NCBI GenBank assembly: GCA_022376515.1
Contig: WTXI01000406.1
Location: 1 to 29,352, forward strand
Direction of reading: 5' to 3'
Source of the DNA: Lactifluus volemus
Lineage: Eukaryota; Basidiomycota; Agaricomycetes; Russulales; Russulaceae
Length of the DNA: 29,352 nt
Both the position numbers and the translations under genes were made by a program. A model generated the notes under the pieces. That model saw only the letters and a list, made by a program, of their open reading frames with translations, was not told the DNA's origin and ran no database searches. Position 1 is the first letter of the stretch; each line of letters opens with the position of its first letter. Positions 19,981 through 29,128 of this stretch are shown piece by piece.

Positions 19981-20391
19981 TGTGCAAAAATCGGGAGGAA
20001 CGAGCGGTGGCAGCGGCGGCAAATAATAAAACGGGGGGGGGAGCGGGCAGGCGTGCGCGCGGAACGGGAACAATAGGACGAGACTCTTTCGGAGTCTCGT
20101 CTGGTTACTATATATTGTTCTGTAGACTAGTGAAATTGCTAATTGAAGAAGGGGGACTAGTAGTTTTAGGGAATGGTCTCGATCTTGGCCTCGAGAGTGG
20201 CCGCTCGTAGTGAACGTGGGCGCAGGACTAAGTCCTCGGCGCGGGGAATATACTAACTAAATAAAAGGGGTGTCGAGGATAGAAAAGGAATGGTATAGTA
20301 GGTAAACAGCTGTGGGCGATCGCCCCCAACGGGGAGCGGTCTTTATCCACACCGGCAGGTCCTCGGGGTGCCTAGGACGTTGGCTGTCCCA
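19981..20391 (-). repeat. Probable 3' LTR of the copia element (inner boundary uncertain)
   Basis: In minus orientation it would run from TGGGACAGCC, just after a purine tract (agggggtaccaagga), to TTTTTGCACA, i.e. TG...CA. A TATA-like caatatatag lies at about 20106-20115. An alternative inner edge is TGTTTACC at about 20307. The second LTR is outside the window, so the ends cannot be confirmed. A perfect 12-bp palindrome gggcgatcgccc is at 20314-20325. Confidence 0.45.
20077..20101 (-). other. Perfect 10-bp hairpin in the copia LTR
   Basis: GACGAGACTC, loop TTTCG, then GAGTCTCGTC: a perfect 10-bp stem with a 5-nt loop. It starts a few bases past the TATA-like element in transcript orientation, so it would fall at or near the 5' end of the RNA (R/U5). 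It could serve in packaging, polyadenylation or reverse transcription, but this is inference from position only. Confidence 0.6.
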
Positions 20392-20404
20392 TCCTTGGTA
20401 CCCC

Positions 20405-21022
20405 CTAACGCTGGGCGCCGTTCTCGGCCGCCAGCCTTTCTCCTGCGTCCTCGTGATTCCTCGTCACTCCCCCGCGAGCGCCGTCGAGGGCCTGCAACAG
20501 ACCGAGTCCGGCAGCGTGCCATGTGACCCTCCAGGCCGGTAACGCCTTCGTGAGGATGTTGGCTGTCATATCGTCGGTGGGGCAGTAGGTGATGGATAGC
20601 TCCCCCGTGTTGATGACTTGTCGGATGTAGTGGTAACGAATGTCGATGTGCTTTGTTCTGGCTCGATAGTTATCATCAGTGGCAATCTTAAGGGCTGCCT
20701 GATTATCACAGTAGATCATGGTTGAATTTTCGAAAGGAGTTAGCAACTCTCCTTTGAGGCGGCGAAGCCACACTGCTTCCTTCGCAGTGTGGGTCACCGC
20801 CATGTATTCTGCTTCCGCGGTGGACAGGGTGACGATCTCCTGCTTGCGAGATCGCCACGAGATCGCCCCTCCATCGATAAGGAACGCGTAGCCCGATATG
20901 GTGTGGCGGTGCGGCTGCGATGCGCCGTCTGCGTCCGTGTATCCGATGAGGTCGTGCTGCTCACTGCCGTAGGTGAGCTCGAGGTGTTGTGTGCCCGATA
21001 GGTAGCGCAGGACGCGCTTCAC
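20405..21022 (-). pseudogene. Copia RNase H domain
   Basis: Minus strand: VKRVLRYLSGT, then the RNase H signature GYTDADGASQ, SGYAFLIDGGAISW and TLSTAEAEYMA (catalytic Glu). It continues YCDNQAALKIA (Asp), KHIDIRYHYIRQ and the terminal DMTANILTKAL. The D-E-D residues are present. It is one base out of frame with the RT upstream (break near ctgcattgggacgcg, about 21020-21040). The domain degrades the RNA of the RNA/DNA hybrid during reverse transcription. Confidence 0.88.
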
Positions 21023-21650
21023 CGCGTCCCAATGCAGCTCCCCGGGTTCTCGAGAAATTGGGAGAGGGTCGAGATCGCGAACGCGATGTTGGGGCGCGTG
21101 GCGACTGCGGCGTACATGAGGCTTCCGATTGCCTCTCGATATGGTGTTTTTCGCATATGGGCTGCCTCTGTCTCATCAGCAGGGCAATCATCTTTGGAAT
21201 AAAGTATGTTTGGGATCATGGGTGAGCTCTGAGCCTTGGCATCACCCAGTCCATATCTCGCAACAATAGACTTGATGTATTCTGATTGCGAGAGCGAGAT
21301 GGTGTGCGCGGCGCGGTCTCGGGTGACTCGGATCCCGAGGAGCCAACTGATCAGCCCCAAGTCGGTGAGGGCGTAGCGTGCGTTCAGCTGCGCCTTGTAC
21401 CGTTGCATGAGCTTGCTAGAGCTGCTTGTAATGATGCAGTCGTCGACATGGACCGCAAGGATTAGGACGTCGTCCTTCTCCTGCGCTTGGAAAACGCCCG
21501 GGTTGGATTGCGTGACACGGAGACCAAGGTCGTTGAGCGCGCGCGTGAGGGTGTCGTACCATCGACGCCCGGCCTGCTTGAGCCCGTAGAGGGACTTCTG
21601 CAGCCGTTTCACACTGCCGCTGCTCTCCTCGAAGCCAGGGGGTTCCTGCA
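21019..21650 (-). pseudogene. Copia reverse transcriptase, C-terminal half
   Basis: Minus strand from 21650: QEPPGFE, then RLQKSLYGLKQAGRRWYDTL and AVHVDDCIITS. The last is the active-site box, HVDD in place of the usual YVDD. DLGLISWLLGIRV and RPNIAFAISTLSQFLENPG follow. It is separated from the N-terminal half by the solo LTR, whose removal with one target copy restores continuity (IYMQ to EPPGFE). Confidence 0.88.
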
Positions 21651-22255
21651 TGTTAAGGTTCCAAGTGGGACCTTTGTACGAAGTGTACGTTCGTTCGTGA
21701 AGTCAAGAACTAGACTTGCAAGACGTGCAAGTCAAGATCAAAGGTTCGATAGAGATGAGACTTAGTAAACGACTAAGTCAAGAGCGTTTCAGAGGTCAAG
21801 GGCTTTGGGCTTAGGGATAAGACCAAAGTGTCAAGAAGTCGAAGAGCGTGATGTCAAGAGGGTTCTCTCAGGTCTGATGCTTCTAGGCAAGCAAGGTTCT
21901 AATAGATAGAAGACTTGGATTGCGAAACAAAACTGAGACTTAAGGTCTCTAGGGCAGAAAATACAGGGTTTTATATAGAAGAAAACGAGGCTATGTACAC
22001 AGCCGTAGGGCTGTGACCTTCGTACAGCTTTCAGGGTTTGAAACATGTTTCAGGAATCAGCAAGTCATCCTGTGCATGTGGCTGTTGCTTGAGGCTGTAC
22101 GGTGCTGTGCAAAGCTATACCGTGAGAGAAGTAAGTAAGCGATCTGAAACAAAGCGATCGGCAGTCCATCCACATAAGCAAGGGAGTCAGCAGAAATGAG
22201 TCATCAGTCGAAAATGTACAGTATGAGTCAGCAAAACACGTGTCAGTCCATAACA
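21651..22255 (-). mobile_element. Solo LTR inserted in the copia RT, with 5-bp target duplication
   Basis: The + strand reads CTGCA|TGTTAAGG...TCCATAACA|CTGCA. The 605-bp insert starts TGTTA and ends TAACA (perfect 5-bp inverted ends) and is flanked by CTGCA at 21646-21650 and 22256-22260. It has no coding capacity. A clean TATA box (ctatataaaacc) reads on the minus strand at about 21968-21980, suggesting minus orientation. It matches neither of the other LTRs in the window by eye. It is the product of LTR-LTR recombination of a third element family. Confidence 0.9.
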
Positions 22256-22603
22256 CTGCATATAGATCTCTTCCTCCTCCCCCAGCTCACCATTTAAGTA
22301 AGCGCTATTAAAATCAAAAGTGTCTATGTCCCAGTCGTAGCGCGCAGCGATCGCGAGGATGGTGCGAATGCTGGCTAGTTTCGCAACCGGGGAGAAGGTG
22401 TCGAAGTAGTCGACGCCATAAATTTGCGTGAACCCGCGTGCGACAAGGCGCGCCTTGTATTTGTTGATCGCGCCATTGGCCTTGCGCTTGAGTCGGAAGA
22501 CCCACTTGCTGCCGACGACGTTTTTGCCTTCGGGATGGGGAACTGTGTCCCAGTGCCCGCGCGTTCGAGTGTCTTGATCTCGCGTTCCATCGCGCGCTGC
22601 CAC
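22256..22603 (-). pseudogene. Copia reverse transcriptase, N-terminal part
   Basis: Minus strand: NVVGSKWVFRLKRKANG, then YKARLVARGFTQIYGVDY and DTFSPVAKLASIRTIL. The FDFNSAYLNGEL block (first catalytic Asp; FDFNSAYL for the usual D-V-x-A-F-L) comes next, and the segment ends EEIYMQ at the solo LTR. The upstream linker is one frame away (break near 22560). Confidence 0.88.
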
Positions 22604-23040
22604 TCGGGCCAGTCGGGGTGGGATCGCGCCTCGGAGACGGAGCGCGGGTCGCCGTTCGCGTCGTGCACTGCCGCGGTCATCGTCATATCGATCTCTACAT
22701 GGAATGCCATCTCTGCATAGCTAGGTTCTTCAGGGGCTGTGACAAAAGACTCGTTAGCTGAGTCTGTTCCGTGCTGGGATAATGTCACCCGGCGCACGTG
22801 CCCTCGGAGGCTGGTTTCTGGGGCATCTTCTTCTCTGGTGGCCTGCTCGCCCTGCGACAGCTTCGCCATTCGTGCCGATCGGCGTGGCGGCTCGGATCGT
22901 ACTTGCGGGGGCGGCTTCACTTTCTTCGGTGCTCGGGGCGGCTGTGGCGGTGGTGGTGCTGGCTCCAGTGGTGTGATCGGCGACGGCATCACATAGTCAT
23001 CTTCTGCGCTTGGTCCGGGGCCTCGGCGTCGTTTTCTGGC
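22604..23040 (-). pseudogene. Copia integrase-RT linker
   Basis: Proline-rich and basic on the minus strand (PPRAPKKVKPPP, PRRSARMAKLSQ), followed by EARSHPDWPEWQRAMEREIK and TLERAGT. This is the conserved stretch just before copia RT (P-E-W-x-x-A-M-x-x-E). It is frameshifted relative to both neighbours. Confidence 0.75.
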
Positions 23041-23930
23041 TGTTCCGAGGTCGGGTCGGGTTCCAGAGCACCGGCGTTGGGATGCCATGTTTGGGGCATC
23101 GGGATGACGCTGGGCTGACTTTTCGGGGCTACGACTTTGTTCTGGGCTTGTACTTGAGGTTGTGAGGGGATGTACACTGTCACTGTGTCAGTGGTGAACT
23201 TTACATCTCTCTCAGCTGTGATGGAGTGCTTCTCTGGCCAATATATCCTGTGGGCATGGGGGCTCTCTTTGTCATAGCCTACCCATTGTGCTTGCAAGGC
23301 CCGGGCATCTAGTTTTGAGCCCTTGAAGCTTTTGACCCACACCCGCTGGCCCCATTCCGGAACGCCGGCCAAATTCAGCTTGTGTCCGTGGAGGCATTCG
23401 AAGGGGGTGATCGTGCCTAGCGCGCGCGTGGACGTCCGGTTCTTCAGCCAGGTGGCATGCTGGAGTGCCTCGCCCCATAGAGATTTGGGGAGGCCGGACT
23501 GGTGGAGGAGGGCGCGGACACATTCCATGAGGCGCCGGTTGAGCGACTCTGCAATGCCGTTGTGCTGCGGGGTGTCGTGCGTGGTGAGCCGTTGCTCTGT
23601 CCCACGTTGCCGGAGGAAGGCCTTGAGATCGTTGCTGGTGTACTCGCCCCCTCGGTCGGAGTGGAAACGGCGTATCGTCACGCCGTGCTGCGTGCGCGCC
23701 CATGCCGCGAACTCCTTGTAGGCGGTGGCGGCGTCCGATTTCGCTTTGAGGGTGTTGGTCCAGGTGTACCGAGAGTGATCGTCAGTGAAAGTAATGTAAA
23801 TAGCACTTCCCACCAAGGCTGTTGACAGGAGAGGGCCCCCACACATCAGAGTGGACTTCTTCTCCAAAGAAGGTGGCAGGTGGGGCTTCTCTTTCAGGTC
23901 TGATGGCTTTTCTGGTCGTCTTAGCATAAT
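22989..23930 (-). pseudogene. Copia integrase core, cut at its N-terminal side by the gypsy insertion
   Basis: The minus strand shows the D-D-E core. HSDVWGP (first Asp) is at about 23835-23860 in a shifted frame; FTDDHSRYTWTNTLK follows, then RFHSDRGGEYTS (second Asp), TPQHNGIAESLNRRLMEC (Glu) and the downstream WVGYDKESPHAHRIYWP. The zinc-binding N-terminus is missing because sequence to the right of 23930 is the LTR of another element. Integrase joins cDNA to the chromosome; this copy is inactive. Confidence 0.87.
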
Positions 23931-24375
23931 TGTTAGGGACTAGCTGTTCCTAGTTCCTAAGATAGGATCAAGTAGTTCAGGAGGGACCAACAGAGACGCG
24001 AGTCTAAGTTGGGTCTAGCTAAGTTATAGCACTTAGAGGGCTTCAAGAGAGGAGAGGGTCACAAGGGGATTTGTGAGGAGGTTCAAGAGGCTAGTATTGG
24101 AGAGAAGTCCAAGCTGGAGAGCAAGGACACAAGTCGAGGAGTCTTATATACTGTACAGGGCAAAGGGCAAGTGACATCAGTAATGATGTCATGAGCCTGG
24201 GTCTAACTACGACGTCATCAAAGTTCTAGGCTAATGATGTCATAAGGGTCACTATGAGTCAAGAACACGCTGTTCTGTGTCGTACAAGGTGAGGCTCTGT
24301 CCGCAAGCGAGAATGTAGACGGAAATGAAAAACATGAGGCAACAGGGAGGCAGAGGTCCAGACAAATCTGTAACA
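23931..24375 (-). repeat. 3' LTR of the gypsy element
   Basis: 445 bp, TGTTAGGG...CTGTAACA on the + strand (TGTTA/TAACA inverted ends). On the minus strand it is preceded by the purine tract aagatgggaggtaa and contains agtatataagactcc, a TATA box at about 24143-24152. It abuts copia integrase sequence directly, which fixes its left end at 23931. Confidence 0.88.
24172..24242 (-). promoter_or_regulatory. Cluster of four ATF/CREB-like sites in the gypsy U3
   Basis: TGACATCA (24172-24179), TGATGTCA (24184-24191), CGACGTCA (24210-24217) and TGATGTCA (24235-24242) occur within 71 bp, just upstream of the TATA box in transcript orientation. All are one base from TGACGTCA, the palindromic bZIP (ATF/CREB) site. 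That they drive the LTR is inference. Confidence 0.55.
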
Positions 24376-24389
24376 TTACCTCCCATCTT

Positions 24390-25520
24390 AGGTGGTTGTC
24401 CCACCAACCACTCAGCACTCCCAGAAGGAGGGGTCCAGGTTATGGACGTCGTCGTCGTAGTCATCACTGTACCAATTCTGCTCCGCCTCGTAATCGGCTT
24501 TCGCATCCTTGGCCCAGGCAGCGGGGCAGCGGTGGCTCTTGTAGTTTTCATGCCCTGTTCCTACGAGACATTCACCGCCCTTGCGCGGGCAGTTGACATG
24601 CGGGTCCAGCAGCGGACGCCGACGTGCCCGAGTTTGCGGCAGATGGTGCAACGGGTGTTAGGCGGTTGCCACTCCTTGGCCTTTTTCTTGCCCTTCATAT
24701 TGTGTGCACTGGTGTATGGCTTCTTAGTGGTGCGCTTGGGGCGTTCTTCCTCGCTGCTGCCCGCTCCTCCACGCAGGCGTGATCCTCCACTTGCTGCCTA
24801 GTTTCTTCATTGGGGAGGGGATGAGGAGGCGGCGGCGGGGCGCCAGGGACGACGATAGGCGGTGGGGAGTTGAAGTGACGAGGCGGCGGTCCTTGTATGT
24901 CTGCCCTGTCACTGAGGATGAAGGGGAGGAGTCTGGTGGTCGTCCCGGTGGTCCCAAGGCGCTGGATGCTATCCTCGTGCTTCTTGCAAAGAACGCTGAG
25001 GTTCTGCCCTAATTTCCTCCCTTCCAGTTTCAGTCGCTCCTTCTCCTCCACCGTCCACCTGTAACGTTGCACTTCTGCTGTCAGCCTGGGGTCCCCTAGT
25101 TGTCTGAGTGCTTCGTCGACGGTGCGGCGGAAGACGTGGGTAGGGTGGAATAGGATGAGGTCATCACGACCTGTCTCCTTGTCTGGATGGCTGCGAGCAT
25201 TGAGGGGGGCTTCGAACGGTCCATCCCCAGTCTTGGTGTACCCGGTGATGTAGGGTCGTCCCTCATGGCGAACTTGATGAATTCCATCTCTATGAATCCC
25301 CCTGACTCCGCGTCTTTCATCGTGAAGGAGTAGTCGTGGGGGTTGTCCTCTTCATAGTGATGGAACCCTGCAGGGGTAGGGATGGTTCTTTCTGGCACAG
25401 GGCTCAGGATTCTGGCGCGAGGGGGAGTAGGGAGACGTGGTATCTCCTGGATGTCATCGTCGTCATCCACCACGGTCTCGGAAGGTGTGGCTGGTACGTA
25501 GCGAGGGGAAGAGGGGCTTC
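24390..25520 (-). pseudogene. Gag-like region with CCHC zinc knuckle, placed after the chromodomain
   Basis: Minus strand from 25.5 kb: DRDFLAAIAQVDVQVIQDLL, then an acidic/proline-rich stretch (VDDDDDIQEIPRLPTPPRAR), MEFIKFAMRDDP, and near 25000 a basic helix (WTVEEKERLKLEGRKLGQNL). A lysine-rich run leads to CTICRKLGHVGVRC at 24609-24650, a perfect CX2CX4HX4C knuckle. One frame over comes a second Cys/His cluster, NCPRKGGECLVGTGHENYK and SHRC, then an acidic end and a stop (EC) just before the purine tract and LTR. Zinc knuckles normally belong to Gag nucleocapsid at the 5' end; here one lies at the 3' end. Several frameshifts are present. Confidence 0.6.
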
Positions 25521-25602
25521 GGACACTGGGGAGGTGTCTCTACCCATCAGGAGGTCCTGAATGACCTGGACGTCGACTTGGGCAATTGCTGCGAGGAAGT
25601 CC

Positions 25603-26236
25603 CTATCTCGGGCTGTAGACCGCTACTGGGCGGCGAGGAGTAGTGGGAGAAGTGGGGAAGAGTTTGGAGGAAGGCATTGGGGAGAGACTTGGATGGATCG
25701 GATGATGACTCGTCTTCTTCCCTTTGGCTTCGCTTTTATGTCTTCTGCGAGCGCCTTCTTTGGATGCTTCTGGACAAATCTTGAGGCAGTCCGGGGCCCG
25801 GATATTCCCTTCTGGCTCCCAAGTGTCATGTGCTTCGCTGTAGCCCTTCCATCGAACTCTATATTGACGTTTCCTATTGTTCTTGCCTCCACTCCACCGC
25901 ATGTCAAGGATTTGACTCCACTTCGTACTCCGTGTCACCTTCGATTAGGTCAGGCGGGGGTTCTTCAAAGTTCTCACCGTGCTCCTCCGTCTCCTTATAT
26001 GGTGAGAGGAGGGAGGCATGGAAGACGTCGTGTATCTTCCATGAGGCAGGGAGTTGCAGTTTGAAAACCACTGGTGACACGACTTTGGTCACAAGGAAGG
26101 GTCCATGCCGTTTGTTGCTTAGTTTGGCAGTGGGGTGCGTCGTCTTTAGATTAGTCCCTTCTAGCCAGACTTTTTCACCTTCATGGAAAGGCCTGTAGTT
26201 ATGTTGCCCCTTCTTCCTCTGGGCGTAGCGCTGCAA
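25603..26236 (-). pseudogene. Gypsy integrase C-terminus (GPY/F) and chromodomain
   Basis: Minus strand: FHEGEKVWLEGTNLKT, then LSNKRHGPFLVTKVV (GPF, the GPY/F motif) and SWKIHDVFHASLLSPYKE. DTEYEVESNP runs to a stop and, one frame over, ILDMRWSGG continues with YRVRWKGYSEAHDTWEPEGN. This is a chromodomain with the aromatic positions Y, W and W-K-G-Y. Chromodomains on integrases steer insertion to marked heterochromatin. The break falls inside the domain's first strand. Confidence 0.88.
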
Positions 26237-26239
26237 CGT

Positions 26240-27110
26240 GTTTTTGAGCGGCCCTGATCGATCGTTGGGCCTGCTCCCTTACACGTTCCAGGTGTGCTGC
26301 CTGTCTTCTAGAAGAGGGACATTGGTGGTGATCGGTTGGTCAGGTAATGAGGGCGTGTGCCCCATGAGGAGTTCGAACGGCGTCTTGTTTGTGGTGGCAT
26401 TAGGCCATGACCTTTGTACGTACTGTGCCATAGGTAACCAGGTAGCCCAGTCGTCTTGTTCGTAATTCCCATAGATCCTTAAGTACTGTTCCAGCCACTG
26501 GTTGTGCGTCTGATTGTCCGTCTGTCTGTGGGTGGTAAGCTGTACTGAGGTTCTGAGCTGACCCTAGTATCCGGCAGAGTTCTCGTGCGAAGTTAGCGTG
26601 AAGCGAGGGTCTCGGTCTGAGATGACCTTCTTAGGGGCTCCATAGTGGGGAAACACGTGCTTGGCGTATAGGGAGGCCACTCCTGGCGCATCTATGGTTT
26701 TGTTACAGGGGAGGAAGACGGCTGCTTTGGTGCAGTCATGGTCAGTGATTGTAAGGATGGAGTCGTATCCTTTTGACAGGGTAGGTCGGTTATCAGGTCT
26801 AGGGCTATGGTTTCAAAGGGGGCGGCGTTCCGTTCTGTGGTGATGGGGAAGATGGGGATTTTGGGCTTGGTGGTGCACTTTTTGTTGCTTGGCAGATAGC
26901 GCATCCTTGTACATAGTTTTGACGAACTGTTTAATGTCGGGCCACCAGTAATCACGCGTGACGAGCAGGTAGGTGTAAAAAATTCCAGGGTGTCCTGCTG
27001 TCTGGTGGTCATGGTAGTGAGTGACTATCTCCCTCAGGGGGTTGTCTACCACGACAACCGGCTTGTTATCGTGGAACCAGATATCGTCCTGTTTATGCAT
27101 GCGGGGGTGA
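26240..27110 (-). pseudogene. Gypsy integrase: zinc finger and catalytic core
   Basis: Minus strand: HYHDHQTAGHPG followed by TRDYWWPDIKQFVKTMY. CAIC of the HHCC finger is one frame over (about 26895-26910). ETIALDLITDLP carries the first Asp (about 26785-26815), and the second lies in the ISDRDPRFT equivalent at about 26590-26620. At 26500-26530 the TDGQS box continues to D instead of the catalytic E, with a frame change before NQWLEQYLRIYGNY. MAQYVQRSWPNATTNKTPFE (about 26375-26440) continues the core. Inactive. Confidence 0.82.
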
Positions 27111-27760
27111 AGTTCCGACCAGTGGAGGAGTTCGGGGGGGTACGGGTTTGCGCCTCAAAGACACGTTCTTCGAGGGAGGAGGCTGATGGCACGACAAAGA
27201 CCGAGTCAGGGAGGACTGTGACATCCTGATTGTCCTCCTTCCCTGGTCGTAGTCTGGGCGGCGCGAGAGGTGGTCTGCTTTGTTGTACTTCCCAGGCTTG
27301 TGGATCAATTTGTAGTTGTACTTCCGCAAGTTGGGGAATGTACTGCGCTACTCTTCTGTTGATTTTCTGTGGGTTGCGCCAGTGTTGTAGGTTAGCATGG
27401 TCCGTGAACACTAGGACTTCGTGCTGCGCGCCCAGTAGGAGATGTCGCCAGTTCTCCAGTCCTTTGACTACCGCCATTAGTTCTCGATCGAAGATATCAT
27501 AGCTGCGTTCTGCTTCGTTCAAGGTTTCTGAGTGGTAGGCCACTGGTCTCTGCTTCCCATTGTCGTTGTGTTGGTAGAGGATGGCGCCAATCGCGTACTG
27601 GGAGGCATCTACCTCCAGTTCAAATTGCTTGGCTTCATCTGGGCGGAAGAGTACGGGGTCACTAGTGACTATGTTGATAAGTTTGTTCAGAGCGTCTGTG
27701 CACTCTTGCGTCCATTTGAATGTTTGCCCCTTTTTGAGGAGGTTCGTGAGCGGTTTGGCA
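27111..27760 (-). pseudogene. Gypsy RNase H domain
   Basis: Minus strand: QFELEVDASQYAIGAILYQ (first Asp), RPVAYHSETLNEAERSYDIF, DRELMAVVKGLENWRHLLLG (Glu) and VLVFTDHANLQHW (Asp). A frameshifted HKPGKYNKADHLSRRPDYD tail leads into the integrase finger. Active-site residues are present. Confidence 0.88.
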
Positions 27761-28575
27761 ATGTGTGCGAATCCTCTGATGAATGGTCTTGGTACCCCAA
27801 GACTCCTAAAGTGCTCCATACTTGGGTTACAGTGGATAGTTGTTGTGGCCACGTTGCTAGACCGCTTCACTTGGTTGGGTCTATGCGGATGGTCCCATCC
27901 TTCACATAGATACCTAGGTATTCTACCGCATCCTTCTCAAACTCGCATTGGGGAGTTTGAGGAATAGGCTATGGTCGCGGAATACTTGTAAGACTTTCCG
28001 TGTTATTAGGTGATGGCGGGCTGGGTCTTTGTGCGTGGCTATCAGGAAGTCGTCCATGTATCCATGGCATTCCCCAGGGAATCATCATAGATGGGTTTAA
28101 AGACTCTATCCGCCATGCGTTGGAAGGTAGCCGGGGAGTTGTTTAATCCAAATAGCATGACGTTGGGGTGGTATAGTCCGAAGGGGGTTTTGAAGGCCGC
28201 TTTCCAGCGGTCTTCTTCTTTGATGTGTATATTGTGGTACCCCAATCGGATGTCGAATTTAGTGAATAGTTCTTGCCACTGAGTTCCTCCATGATTTGTT
28301 CTATCCTCGGCATGGGGTAGACGTCTCTGACCGTCCATTTATTGACTTCGCGATAGTCTTGGATGGGAGGAGGCTTCCATCTTTCTTTTTGATGAAGAAC
28401 CAGGGTGTCGACCAAGGGGAGTTGGATTTTTCAATGTAGTTCTTTTGTTCGTGTTCGTCAATCCATTCCTTTGTGGCCTGTTTCTCCACCATGGTCAAAG
28501 GGTACACTTTACAGTTGATGACGTCTGGTGCTTCGGGTTTTAATTTGATCGCGTGGTCCTCTGGTCTGGATGGGG
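27761..28575 (-). pseudogene. Gypsy reverse transcriptase
   Basis: Minus strand: PEDHAIKLKPEAPDVINCKV, EKSNSPWSTPWFFIKKKDGS, IQDYREVNKWTVRDVYPMPR, FTKFDIRLGYHNIHIKEED (first Asp), KTPFGLYHPNVMLFGLNNSP then ATFQ, and YMDDFLIAT (active site, 28049-28060). It continues CEFEKDAVEYLGIYVKDGTI. At least four one-base shifts (near 28400, 28310, 28075 and 27955) split it. The first ~10 residues of the domain are followed at 28582 by a foreign LTR, so the upstream protease and gag are displaced. Confidence 0.88.
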
Positions 28576-28658
28576 GAAATCTGTTACGGAATGCAGGACA
28601 CGTTTGGACCCTATGCTTTCCGTGACCTGGTTACTCATCCTGATGACGTCCCGTCCAC

Positions 28659-28785
28659 ATTGTCTCTATTGTGCTGACTGTTCTATTGTTCTGATTGTGC
28701 TATTGTCTGTCCCAGTTAGTCCAGTGTTATTGTTCCGAGTCTCTATTGTCCTCGCGTTCTATTGTCTTGACTCCTTGCTTATTGT
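28659..28785 (+). repeat. CTATTGT minisatellite in the U3 of the nested LTR
   Basis: CTATTGT occurs at 28666, 28683, 28700, 28743 and 28759, with TTATTGT at 28727 and 28779. Spacing is mostly 16-17 bp. Two more ATTGT words (28659, 28694) lie among them. ATTGT/ACAAT is the core recognised by HMG-box factors, so this may be an upstream activating array. The repeat is seen directly; the factor is a guess. Confidence 0.65.
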
Positions 28786-28820
28786 CCACCCTAGTTTGGT
28801 AGAACAATTAGCGTACATTG

Positions 28821-28854
28821 TATAAGTAGGCCTCAGCTGGTAGCTTGTACCCCA
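28821..28854 (+). promoter_or_regulatory. TATA box and predicted transcription start of the nested element
   Basis: TATAAG at 28821-28826, with a start about 33 nt downstream at 28854. The start is placed there because the 12 bases from 28854 are the exact complement of the primer-binding site, as expected for a self-priming element. Confidence 0.6.
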
Positions 28855-29105
28855 GCTTCGGCTTTAACCTGAATCGACTTGTTTCCCTCTCCTGAAAGAC
28901 AGAACTCTCCTCTTCTCCTTTCCCTTTTCCTTCTTTTCTCTTACCCTCCTACACGCCCTAATAAGGCTACTGAAGCTTGGTGGTTGTGCTACAACACCAC
29001 AGGGCTCTGCGCGTCGTTACCTTGGGTAACCCTGAGCCTAGGTCTTAGGAGAGACCAGAATTACTCGAACCCTAGTTGGGACCCGGCCCTAGTCGAGCCG
29101 TAACA

Positions 29106-29117
29106 AAAGCCGAAGCT
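29106..29117 (+). other. Self-primer binding site of the nested element
   Basis: AAAGCCGAAGCT directly follows the LTR's terminal TAACA. It is the perfect reverse complement of AGCTTCGGCTTT at 28854-28865 inside the LTR. In Tf1/sushi-type chromoviruses the first ~11 nt of the mRNA fold back onto the PBS and prime minus-strand cDNA instead of a tRNA. I saw no tRNA-3'-end-like PBS (TGG...). Confidence 0.8.
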
Positions 29118-29128
29118 CCTATCAGTAG

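Larger units (their letters stand above)
19981..23930 (-). mobile_element. Ty1/copia-type LTR retrotransposon remnant (3' part)
   Basis: Minus-strand order is integrase, linker, reverse transcriptase, RNase H, LTR, which is the copia gene order (integrase before RT). It is interrupted by a solo LTR at 21651-22255 and cut in the integrase at 23930 by the gypsy element, so gag, protease and the 5' LTR lie beyond the window or are lost. Single-base frameshifts occur near 21020, 22560, 23040 and 23820, so it is non-autonomous. It is G+C-rich compared with the LTR sequences around it. Confidence 0.88.
23931..28581 (-). mobile_element. Ty3/gypsy chromovirus, minus orientation, internally broken and interrupted
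   Basis: From right to left: RT, RNase H, integrase, GPY/F motif, chromodomain, a gag-like zinc-knuckle region, purine tract and 3' LTR. RT before integrase is the gypsy order. It sits in the copia integrase (left flank ataat at 23926-23930, the expected 5-bp target) and is itself broken at 28582 by a + strand LTR element. Gag, protease and the 5' LTR should lie beyond that element, outside the window. Many one-base shifts show that it is old. Confidence 0.88.
28582..29105 (+). repeat. 5' LTR of a nested + strand LTR retrotransposon
   Basis: 524 bp, TGTTACGG...CCGTAACA, a perfect 8-bp terminal inverted repeat. It interrupts gypsy RT sequence at 28581 (left flank aaatc, the expected 5-bp target). 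It holds a repeat-rich U3, a TATA box at 28821, and is followed at once by a primer-binding site and a gag-like ORF. This is therefore the 5' LTR of an element continuing past the window, not a solo LTR. Confidence 0.9.

Noticed and set aside
24325..24801. + strand ORFs within the retroelement region (also those at 22424-23118, 25561-26064 and 27230-27967)
   Set aside because: Each is the reverse of a recognised minus-strand retrotransposon domain.
29106..29117. tRNA primer-binding site for the nested element
   Set aside because: The sequence does not start TGG or resemble a tRNA 3' end, and it is a perfect complement of the LTR's own R region.
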